6,512 bases of DNA from Candidatus Melainabacteria bacterium (GTDB lineage Bacteria > Cyanobacteriota > Vampirovibrionia > 2-02-FULL-35-15). The notes under the pieces were generated by a model, which was not told where the DNA came from, did no database searches, and saw nothing but the letters and a program-made list of their open reading frames with translations. The stretch covers positions 1 through 6,512 of the forward strand of contig JAHFBD010000130.1 of NCBI GenBank assembly GCA_023250175.1. Direction: 5' to 3'. Made by a program: the position numbers and the translations under genes. Positions 1 to 6,216 of this stretch are shown piece after piece. The number at the start of each line of letters is the position of its first letter. The first letter of the stretch is position 1.

Positions 1-33
1 TTATTTCTAAACACTTAGTTTATATTTAAGGAT

Positions 34-1053
34 TTATGATACTACCCAAGTATCTCCACCACTCAAGACTTTTTCTAATGTTTGCATAGACATTTTTTGT
101 TTTGAGATTTTTTCTTGCTCGTACAGTCTGTCTTGATATGTAGGTTCTTCTACTCGTCTCAAGACACCAAAAGCTACAGGCAAATCTTTATTCTCAACCC
201 CCATCTGTCCTAGTACATAAGCAAGCCCTCTATCTGAAGTCATTTCTTGGTGTAATAAAGCCTCTTTTAAATTTCCATTTATACCTGTAATAACCTCAGT
301 TTGAAAACCATTTAATTTAATTGCCTTATCATGATTTTTTCCAAAAATAAGAGGTTTTCCATCTTCTAAATAAACTGAGTGATCGTCTTTAATATCTTTT
401 TCTGTATAATCCTCAAATGCAGCATCATTAAATACCACACAATTCTGAAGTATCTCAATAAATGCTAAACCCTTATGAGCTGCAGCTTTTTTAAACACCT
501 CCACCATATGTTTAACATTTTTGTCTACTGTTCTTGCAATAAAGGTAGCACCTGCCGCAATAGCTAATGAAACAGGATTAACAGGGTTATCAATTGATCC
601 AAGTGGTGTAGATTTAGTCTTCTTTCCTAATTCAGACGTAGGTGAATACTGTCCTTTTGTAAGTCCATAGATTCTATTATTAAATAATAGAACTTTTAAA
701 TCCTGATTTCTTCTCATTGCATGAATGAAATGATTTCCACCGATGCTTAAACCATCACCATCACCAGTTATAACCCAGACGGATAACTCCGGGTTTACAG
801 ACTTAACACCAGTTGCTACTGTCAAAGGTCTTCCATGGATAGTATGAAACCCATAACAACTCATATAATGAGGAAATCTACTTGAGCATCCAATTCCAGA
901 GACAAACACAACTTTTTCTTTAGGTATGCCGAGCGTTGGCATAACGGTTTGGATAGCCGATAAAATGGCATAATCTCCACAACCAGGACACCATCTGATA
1001 TCATTTTCGGATTCAAAATCTGCTTTGGTATATTTTGGTGTTTCTATTGCCAT
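34..1053 (-). CDS. korB: 2-oxoacid:ferredoxin oxidoreductase, beta subunit (probably 2-oxoglutarate)
   Basis: This is the thiamine-diphosphate subunit of a 2-oxoacid:ferredoxin oxidoreductase. It decarboxylates a 2-oxoacid and passes electrons through an iron-sulfur cluster to ferredoxin, forming an acyl-CoA in the cytoplasm. The 339-residue protein has the family opening WCPGCGDYAIL (21-31) and the TPP/Mg motif GDGD (97-100), with the matching Asn pair at 125-126, then GLTKGQYSPTS (130-140). Cys22, Cys25, Cys56 and Cys205 are spaced like the four ligands of the single [4Fe-4S] cluster in two-subunit enzymes. The length is normal for the family. The start is the ATG 4 bp after the korA stop, with AAAGGG at 1062-1067 (8-nt spacer) as ribosome binding site, so the genes are probably translationally coupled. 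Family assignment is secure. The choice of 2-oxoglutarate over pyruvate is inferred from the korA-type partner. Confidence 0.93.
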   Translation of the reverse strand: MAIETPKYTKADFESENDIRWCPGCGDYAILSAIQTVMPTLGIPKEKVVFVSGIGCSSRFPHYMSCYGFHTIHGRPLTVATGVKSVNPELSVWVITGDGDGLSIGGNHFIHAMRRNQDLKVLLFNNRIYGLTKGQYSPTSELGKKTKSTPLGSIDNPVNPVSLAIAAGATFIARTVDKNVKHMVEVFKKAAAHKGLAFIEILQNCVVFNDAAFEDYTEKDIKDDHSVYLEDGKPLIFGKNHDKAIKLNGFQTEVITGINGNLKEALLHQEMTSDRGLAYVLGQMGVENKDLPVAFGVLRRVEEPTYQDRLYEQEKISKQKMSMQTLEKVLSGGDTWVVS

Positions 1054-1057
1054 TATC

Positions 1058-2920
1058 TCAACCCTTTATTAGTTTTTCTGCCACATCAACAATTGCTCCA
1101 GTAGTTAATGGTTTACCATTTACTATATTTAACCCATGTGCATCTACTAAGTATTTAGCTCTTACTAAAAACCTCATTTGCCCTAAATTAATTTCAGGGA
1201 TTAAAACAGTTTTGTAATTTTTTAATATATCTCCAAGATTTCTTGGAAAAGGATTTAGATATTTAAGGTGGGCATTAGCTACTTTATATCCTTTTTCTAT
1301 AAGGTTTTCAGTTGCTGCATTAATAGCACCTAAAGTACTACCCCAACCAAGAATTAGTAAATCACCTTTCTTTTCTCCGTAAATTATTTTTAATTCTGGG
1401 ATGTCATTTGTTATTTGAGCAATTCTATGAGCCCTTATTTTCACCATATCATCATGATTTTGTGGATCATAACAAATCTTTCCAGTAACTTTTTCTGTTT
1501 CAATACCAGTTATTGTATGTTCTAAACCAGGGGTTCCTGGAATTGCCCACGGTCTAGCAAGTGTTTCTTTATCTCGCAAATAAGAAAAGAATCCATCTTT
1601 TTCAGTTCTATACTTAACCGTAAATTTTGGAAGCTCAGATACCTCAGGTATCTTCCAGGGCTCAGCACCATTTGCTAAGTAGCCATCAGACATAAAAAAT
1701 ACAGGGGTCATATACTTAGTCGCAATTCTTACTGCTTCTATCATGGTGTCAAAACAATCACTTGGTGTACTTGCAGCAAGAATAGGTATTGGACTATCTC
1801 CATTTCGTCCAAACATTACCTGAAGTAAGTCAGATTGTTCAGTTTTCGTTGGGAGTCCAGTACTTGGACCGGCTCTTTGGATATCACAAATAATTAAAGG
1901 TAGTTCTGTTTTCATTGCCAGATTAATAAACTCTGCTTTTAAGCATAAGCCTGGCCCACTACTTGTAGTAACCCCAAGTCCACCAGCAAAACTAGCACCA
2001 AGAGCTGCTCCTATAGCAGCAATTTCATCTTCAGCTTGAAAAGTTTTAATTCCAAAGTATTTATACTTTGACAGCTCATGCAAAATATCACTTGCTGGGG
2101 TAATTGGGTAGCTTCCTAAAAATATACTAACTCCGGCAATTTGAGATGCAGAGATTAAACCAAGTACAGCAGCTTCATTGCCAGTAATATTTCTATATTT
2201 ACCGGGCTTAATTACAGCATGTTTTATTTCATAACTGGAGATAAAAGTCTCAGTCGTTTCTCCATAATGATAACCAGCTTTTAAGACTTTTAAATTTGCT
2301 TCTAGAATTTCTGGTTTATCTGAGAATTTCTTTTTTAACCACTCAATAGTAGTTTCCATCGGCCTTGTATAAAGCCAATACATTAATCCAAGAGCAAACA
2401 GGTTTTTCGATCGATCAATTAATTTTGATGAAAGATTCATTCCTTCTAAAGCAAATTGTGTAAGTTTTGAAATCTCAACAGAGAAAACTTGATATTTTTT
2501 GCTTAGAACTTCATCAGCCAGTGGGTTTGCTTCATATCCTGCTTTTTTTAGATTTGTCTCTGTAAAAGCATTCGTGTTAACTATAAGCATTCCACCAGGT
2601 TTTAGATCTTTTAAATTCGTTTTTAAGGCGGCAGGATTCATTGCAACCAAAACATCTAAAACATCGCCAGGGGTATGAATTTCTTTGCTACTAAAATGAA
2701 TTTGAAAAGCACTTACACCAGCTAGAGAACCGGCAGGAGCTCTAATTTCTGCAGGGAAGTCAGGAAGAGTACTTAAATCATTCCCGACAATTGCTGTGGC
2801 GTTTGTAAACTGACCACCTGTTAGCTGCATTCCATCCCCAGAATCTCCAGCAAACCTAATAGTAGCTTCTTCTAATGTTTCTGTTTTTTTTGATTTTTGT
2901 TTTTGTTCTGCCACCGTCAT
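1058..2920 (-). CDS. korA: 2-oxoacid:ferredoxin oxidoreductase, fused gamma-alpha subunit (probably 2-oxoglutarate)
   Basis: This is the large subunit partnering KorB, with the gamma domain fused in front of the alpha domain. The gamma part (about 20-215) begins with FAGDSGDGMQLTGGQ (23-37). The alpha part (about 245 to the end) carries YPITPAS (271-277), QAEDEIAAIG (295-304), TSSGPG (319-324) and GPSTGLPTKTEQSD (351-364). These are typical of KorA-type enzymes, in which YPITP contacts the substrate. At 620 residues it is the usual length for the fusion. There is no ferredoxin-like domain, so the electron acceptor must be a separate protein. The first 18 residues are Lys/Glu/Gln-rich and precede the conserved fold. 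The start is supported by AAGGA at 2927-2931 (6-nt spacer). korA is the first gene of the pair. 2-Oxoglutarate is the likely substrate, but pyruvate or branched 2-oxoacids cannot be excluded from sequence. Confidence 0.93.
   Translation of the reverse strand: MTVAEQKQKSKKTETLEEATIRFAGDSGDGMQLTGGQFTNATAIVGNDLSTLPDFPAEIRAPAGSLAGVSAFQIHFSSKEIHTPGDVLDVLVAMNPAALKTNLKDLKPGGMLIVNTNAFTETNLKKAGYEANPLADEVLSKKYQVFSVEISKLTQFALEGMNLSSKLIDRSKNLFALGLMYWLYTRPMETTIEWLKKKFSDKPEILEANLKVLKAGYHYGETTETFISSYEIKHAVIKPGKYRNITGNEAAVLGLISASQIAGVSIFLGSYPITPASDILHELSKYKYFGIKTFQAEDEIAAIGAALGASFAGGLGVTTSSGPGLCLKAEFINLAMKTELPLIICDIQRAGPSTGLPTKTEQSDLLQVMFGRNGDSPIPILAASTPSDCFDTMIEAVRIATKYMTPVFFMSDGYLANGAEPWKIPEVSELPKFTVKYRTEKDGFFSYLRDKETLARPWAIPGTPGLEHTITGIETEKVTGKICYDPQNHDDMVKIRAHRIAQITNDIPELKIIYGEKKGDLLILGWGSTLGAINAATENLIEKGYKVANAHLKYLNPFPRNLGDILKNYKTVLIPEINLGQMRFLVRAKYLVDAHGLNIVNGKPLTTGAIVDVAEKLIKG
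1062..1067 (-). promoter_or_regulatory. Ribosome binding site of korB inside the korA 3' end
   Basis: AAAGGG on the minus strand lies 8 nt before the korB ATG and overlaps the last codons of korA. With the 4-bp gap this points to ribosomes moving directly from korA to korB, which suits equimolar synthesis of the two subunits. Confidence 0.55.
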
Positions 2921-3099
2921 AAACTATCCTTACTTTTAATTCTAATATTTTACATCGTTTTTGATTTTACCTATTTAAATGCTGTATTAATCTATATTAT
3001 TAGCTATAAGAAACCATTTATTACTATAAAAAGCTTAAATTTATTGTATAACGAGTCTGTCTTAGTAAGTAGCTAATTTGCTTTTGTATTTCCTGATCT
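2921..3099. other. AT-rich intergenic region upstream of the korAB operon
   Basis: These 179 bp separate the DUF6599-like gene from korA, both read on the minus strand. The region is very AT-rich and holds no open frame worth calling. The korA ribosome binding site (AAGGA, 2927-2931) is the only clear signal. Several minus-strand TAAAAT and TATAG-like hexamers could serve as -10 boxes, but none has a convincing -35 at the right distance. I see no GC-rich hairpin followed by a T-run that would end the upstream transcript. A korAB promoter is expected here but cannot be placed. Confidence 0.5.
2927..2931 (-). promoter_or_regulatory. Ribosome binding site of korA
   Basis: AAGGA on the minus strand sits 6 nt before the ATG at 2920. 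It fixes the start at that codon, although the first 18 residues lie outside the conserved fold. Confidence 0.6.
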
Positions 3100-4365
3100 C
3101 TATGGGTTTACATTCTGTGTATTATTGGTTTCTGTTAATGAGTTTGTAGGCTTAGTAATTTCAATTGGCCAAGGTATTAAACTAAGAATTTTTTCCCCGT
3201 TTTTTCTATCTGTAATTCCATATGCAATAGCTAATAAATTTCCTTTTTGTTTTAGCATTGTAAAATCATTCTTTTTATTCTTTATTTTCACAGTTGAGTC
3301 TTCAAGATCTATATCAATATCCATTTCCTTAGCATCTTTATTTGTCTTATCTTCTTTAGCTTTAGTTACTCTCAATTCAAATTGTGTTTTTAATTTATTA
3401 AAAATAAGCTCAGCAGTTTCTTTTTTAATATAGCGAGTAAGAAATAATATGATTGTTTCTTTTGAGTTATTGGAGAATTTGTACTCAGCAGTTATTACCC
3501 CACCAGAATCCAACAATTCAAACTCATCATAATTAATCTCAGATAAAACACTAGAAAAATATTTTTTACAACAAAGTGGACCCAAGCAATATTTCTCTGA
3601 GCCTTGTATACGATTTAGGGCTGGGAATTGTATGGCAACTACAGGTGGAAGCTGTTCAATTAATATATTTTTTGATACTTCCTGGCTAGCTAAAACTACA
3701 AACCCTTTAGCAGACTCATCATTTTGAAGTGAAACATGGATATCAACAAAATAATTCCCTTTCCAAAAAGTTACTGATTTTTCATCCTCGCTTGCATGCT
3801 TTCCTACTTTTAATTTTGTAGGTCCGCCATTATGTAAGACTGTAAATGCACTATATGCTCCACTGAAGTCCATAAATCTATAAATCACAATATCTACAAT
3901 ACTATTTTCATTTTGATAACTCTGTCTTATAGCCTTCGTTATGCCTAATTCCTTTAAGACATCTTTATCATGAGTTATAAATTGTGGTAAATCTTTTTCA
4001 GGGGTCCATATTTCTGTATCATTTAATAAAACCCAATTGTTAAAAAGAGTGGGATTTAATTTTGGCAAAAGGTCTTTAGTGTTATCTTGTGCAATAATTT
4101 CTGGTTCTGGTGCGACCATTATTTCCGGTTCCGGTACGACCATTGCTTCCGGTATCTGAGCCATATCATTGCTTGGTGGCTGAATACTGTTTTCTATATT
4201 TTCAGGGGTTTTTAATTTAAATAGCTCTTCATATTTTTGAGCCGGATCACTCATTACATCATTACTAGTCTGGGAGTAAGAGCAATTAATAAATAAATCA
4301 GATAAAGTAAAAAAGAAGAAAGAAATAAGAATTAAAAAAGGAAGTTTTATTTTAAGTAGCTTCAT
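3100..4365 (-). CDS. Secreted DUF6599-like protein of unknown function
   Basis: A 421-residue protein with an export signal: basic start (Lys2, 5, 7), a hydrophobic core (about 9-26), and a possible signal peptidase I site after Ser29-Tyr30-Ser31. A Pro/Glu linker (about 62-95) follows, including two copies of an 8-residue unit. From about 98 onward the pattern recalls the DUF6599 family, known to me mainly from Acidobacteria: LLPKLNPTLFNNW (99-111), VLKELGI (136-142), RFMDFSGAYSAFT (163-175), FWKGNYFVDI (200-209), YCLGPLCC (259-266), and GNLLAIAYG followed by an ILSLIPW end. A Lys/Asp-rich stretch of about 35 residues lies before the last block. Cys260, 265 and 266 are unusual for that position as I remember the family. 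No catalytic residues are evident and the function is unknown. The start is fixed by the signal peptide, yet there is no Shine-Dalgarno sequence. The family call is from memory of motifs. Confidence 0.75.
   Translation of the reverse strand: MKLLKIKLPFLILISFFFFTLSDLFINCSYSQTSNDVMSDPAQKYEELFKLKTPENIENSIQPPSNDMAQIPEAMVVPEPEIMVAPEPEIIAQDNTKDLLPKLNPTLFNNWVLLNDTEIWTPEKDLPQFITHDKDVLKELGITKAIRQSYQNENSIVDIVIYRFMDFSGAYSAFTVLHNGGPTKLKVGKHASEDEKSVTFWKGNYFVDIHVSLQNDESAKGFVVLASQEVSKNILIEQLPPVVAIQFPALNRIQGSEKYCLGPLCCKKYFSSVLSEINYDEFELLDSGGVITAEYKFSNNSKETIILFLTRYIKKETAELIFNKLKTQFELRVTKAKEDKTNKDAKEMDIDIDLEDSTVKIKNKKNDFTMLKQKGNLLAIAYGITDRKNGEKILSLIPWPIEITKPTNSLTETNNTQNVNP
4096..4143 (-). repeat. Two tandem 24-bp units coding a Pro-Glu linker
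   Basis: Two adjacent 24-bp units (4120-4143 and 4096-4119) within the secreted-protein gene match at 20 of 24 positions, counted by hand. They encode MVVPEPEI and MVAPEPEI (residues 75-82 and 83-90). The preceding IPEA looks like a further decayed partial copy. The first unit is locally GC-rich (CCGGAACCGGAA) compared with its surroundings. Three of the four differences are at third codon positions, so the protein repeat is better kept than the DNA. The segment likely forms an extended, exposed spacer between the signal peptide and the folded domain. Confidence 0.8.
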
Positions 4366-4368
4366 ATA

Positions 4369-4396
4369 ATTACAGGATTATTATATACGCTATAAT
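4369..4396 (+). promoter_or_regulatory. atpG promoter (sigma70-type), probably giving a leaderless mRNA
   Basis: A perfect -10 box TATAAT (4391-4396) lies 16 bp after ATTACA (4369-4374), which matches the -35 consensus TTGACA at 4 of 6 positions. Transcription would start 6-8 nt after the -10 box, at or next to the A of the atpG ATG (4403). No Shine-Dalgarno sequence stands before that ATG, which agrees with leaderless translation. Confidence 0.6.
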
Positions 4397-4409
4397 TGTT
4401 ATATGCCAA
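4380..4409 (-). promoter_or_regulatory. Divergent promoter of the DUF6599-like gene, overlapping the atpG promoter
   Basis: On the minus strand, TTGGCA (4409 to 4404, 5 of 6 to the -35 consensus) is followed after 18 bp by a perfect TATAAT (4385 to 4380). The predicted start near 4373 leaves a leader of only about 8 nt before the ATG at 4365, with no Shine-Dalgarno sequence. The -35 box lies inside the first codons of atpG, so the two promoters are interleaved and probably cannot both hold RNA polymerase at once. Confidence 0.55.
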
Positions 4410-5296
4410 ATCTGAAAAATATAAAAGTTCGTATAAAGTCCATTAAAAGTACTCAAAAAATTACTCAAGCAATGAAACTTGTTGCTGCAAGTAAAGTAAG
4501 AAAAGCACAACAAAGAGTTTTAAATTCAAGACCATATACACAAAAAGTCACTAGTTTCTTATTGAGAGCTGCTGCTGCAATATCAGATTTTGATAAGAAA
4601 GAGATTCCTCTTATGGAGAAAAGAGGGGTAAAATCTATTGGGATTATTGTAATAACTTCAGATCGTGGATTATGTGGAAGCTACAATGCAAACATTGTAA
4701 AGAAAGCAGCAAAAAGAGTTTTAGATTTAGAAAAGTCAAATGTAACACCAAAGCTAATTTTAATAGGCAATAAAGCAAATAATTTTTTTAGAAGGGCACG
4801 AGTCACAATTCTTGAAAGTTTTACACAGCTTCCAAGTGTACCGACCGTAGAAATTGCAAATTTAATTGCTTCTTGTGCTGAATCAGCATTTATTAATAAA
4901 ACGGTTGACCAGGTAGAAATTATTGGAACTGATTTTATATCAATGCTTAGATCTACTACTTATGTGAAACACTTTTTACCTATTCAAGCTGAGCAAGAAT
5001 CAGAACAAACATCACAAAGCATTAAGCCTATGCTCTCTAGTTCTATTTTGTTTGAGCCATCATTAGAAGTAGTACTTGCAAGCCTAATTCCACTATACTT
5101 AAGCAATATTCTTTACCATGCTCTTTTAGAAGCAAATTGCAGCGAATTAGCAAGCCGGATGAATGCAATGTCAAGCGCTACAAAAAATGCTAAAGAGTTA
5201 ATTGAAAAACTAACCATTGTCTATAACAAAGCTCGCCAGGCTGGAATTACACAAGAATTAACTGAAATTGTTGGTGGGGTTGAAGCTTTAAAATAG
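4403..5296 (+). CDS. atpG: F1 ATP synthase gamma subunit
   Basis: This is the central rotor shaft of F1, turning inside the alpha3beta3 ring and coupling proton flow through Fo to ATP synthesis or hydrolysis at the cytoplasmic face of the membrane. The 297-residue protein shows the whole family pattern. The N-terminal helix opens with MPNLKNI and includes STQKITQAMKLVAASKVRKAQ (about 16-36). The Rossmann-like core carries ITSDRGLCGSYNAN (84-97), and the C-terminal helix carries ELASRMNAM (248-256) and YNKARQAGITQELTEIVGG (274-292). The termini look cyanobacteria-like, but the roughly 35-residue regulatory insertion of photosynthetic cyanobacteria, expected after the LLPL-like FLPI segment, is absent. 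The start is fixed by the conserved MPNLK and has no Shine-Dalgarno sequence. No other atp gene lies within about 4 kb on the left or 1.2 kb on the right, so it stands alone. Confidence 0.96.
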   Translation: MPNLKNIKVRIKSIKSTQKITQAMKLVAASKVRKAQQRVLNSRPYTQKVTSFLLRAAAAISDFDKKEIPLMEKRGVKSIGIIVITSDRGLCGSYNANIVKKAAKRVLDLEKSNVTPKLILIGNKANNFFRRARVTILESFTQLPSVPTVEIANLIASCAESAFINKTVDQVEIIGTDFISMLRSTTYVKHFLPIQAEQESEQTSQSIKPMLSSSILFEPSLEVVLASLIPLYLSNILYHALLEANCSELASRMNAMSSATKNAKELIEKLTIVYNKARQAGITQELTEIVGGVEALK

Positions 5297-5300
5297 TTTT

Positions 5301-6215
5301 TTATCTTACATACTTTTTTCTGTAACTCTTTGAAATTTGGTTAATGCAATAATTTAAAAATAAAACAATAAAAATTAAAACAACTCCTGTAGCAAAAGCT
5401 TTTCCTCTTGTATCATAACTAGTTGCTTGGTAGTAAAGATGTACAGCTAGTGTTCTTCCTGAATCTGGGAAGATATATGGATATTCATCTGTAATAAAAC
5501 TAGGCAGTAAAGTAATGCTACCACCAGCAGCAAGAATTAAAATAGCTGACTCTCCAACAATTCTTCCAATGCTTAATAAAATACCTGTAAGAATCCCTGG
5601 AAATGCTGAGGGTAAAACTACATGATAAATAGTCTGCCATTTGTTTACACCTAAAGCTAAGCTGCTTTGACGATAGTTTTGAGGCACTGATTTTAAGGCT
5701 TCTTCAGATGTCCTAATAATTACAGGAAGTACCATAATAGCTACAGTTAAAACACCTGCTAGTAAAGAATATTCAAACTTTAGAAATATAACAAAAAAAG
5801 CTAACCCAAATAGTCCATAAATTATAGAAGGAATTCCAGCAAGATTTTCTATAGCAAAACGGATTAATTTTGTAATTATGTTTTGTGGGGCATACTCTGT
5901 CAGATAAATGGCAGCCGAAATTCCAATAGGCGCTGCTGTTATTATTGAGCCAATAACAAGATATAAAGTAGAAATAATCTGATATAAAATCCCTCCATTA
6001 TCAAATCTTCCACCTTCTGGTGCTGCAAATAAATACCTCAATGATAGTGCCGATGGTAAACCATAATAAAAGATATAGCCAATAATAAAAATTAAAACCC
6101 CAACAATTAACCAGCCGGAAAGCCATAGTGTTCCAAGAGCAATTTTTTGTTCAAGTAAAACCTGAGCAATTTTTTCTTTTCTATTAAGGTTTATTTGTTG
6201 GGTATTTTCTATCAT
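5301..6215 (-). CDS. pstA: Phosphate ABC transporter permease PstA
   Basis: One of the two membrane permeases of the PstSCAB high-affinity phosphate importer. It pairs with PstC and is driven by the ATPase PstB. The 304-residue form has a first membrane helix at about 31-50 and then the type-1 ABC permease core of about five helices. The family blocks are NLAGIPSIIYGLFGL (123-137), AIMVLPVIIRTSEEAL (159-174), the EAA coupling loop with ALGVNKWQTI (187-196), and GILTGILLSIGRIVGESA (207-224). I chose the ATG at 6213-6215 because AAGGA (6225-6229) stands 9 nt before it and it follows the pstC stop by one base. The upstream in-frame ATG at 6234-6236 would give 311 residues and a 20-bp overlap, with a poorer site (AAGG only 3 nt away). 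No pstB follows, since atpG converges from the other strand. Identification is secure; the start is less so. Confidence 0.93.
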   Translation of the reverse strand: MIENTQQINLNRKEKIAQVLLEQKIALGTLWLSGWLIVGVLIFIIGYIFYYGLPSALSLRYLFAAPEGGRFDNGGILYQIISTLYLVIGSIITAAPIGISAAIYLTEYAPQNIITKLIRFAIENLAGIPSIIYGLFGLAFFVIFLKFEYSLLAGVLTVAIMVLPVIIRTSEEALKSVPQNYRQSSLALGVNKWQTIYHVVLPSAFPGILTGILLSIGRIVGESAILILAAGGSITLLPSFITDEYPYIFPDSGRTLAVHLYYQATSYDTRGKAFATGVVLIFIVLFLNYCINQISKSYRKKYVR

Positions 6216-6216
6216 T

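Noticed and set aside
1..33. Possible terminator or gene end after korB
   Set aside because: A CTAA/TTAG stem of four pairs is too weak, and 33 bases at the window edge are too few to identify another gene.
1035..1217. Plus-strand open frame of 60 codons over the korA/korB junction
   Set aside because: It lies opposite the conserved korA C-terminus, resembles no known protein, and is explained as a shadow of the real gene.
3001..3060. Near-palindromic AT-rich segments (around the TTATAGCTAATAA-like site and AAGCTT) as an operator
   Set aside because: Short palindromes are expected by chance in sequence this AT-rich, and none is repeated or placed against a convincing promoter.
3125..3433. 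Plus-strand open frame of 102 codons with hydrophobic translation
   Set aside because: It is antisense to the conserved last block of the DUF6599-like gene. The Phe/Ser/Ile-rich product is what Lys/Asn/Asp-rich coding sequence gives on its reverse strand.
4273..4290. Possible lipoprotein lipobox ending at Cys28 of the secreted protein
   Set aside because: The residues before the cysteine are Phe-Ile-Asn. Asn at -1 fits a lipobox poorly, while Ser-Tyr-Ser just after it fits an ordinary signal peptidase I site.
5306..5325. Stem TTACA/TGTAA as a terminator between atpG and pstA
   Set aside because: It has only five AT-rich pairs with a 10-nt loop and lies inside the pstA coding region. This is too weak to call.
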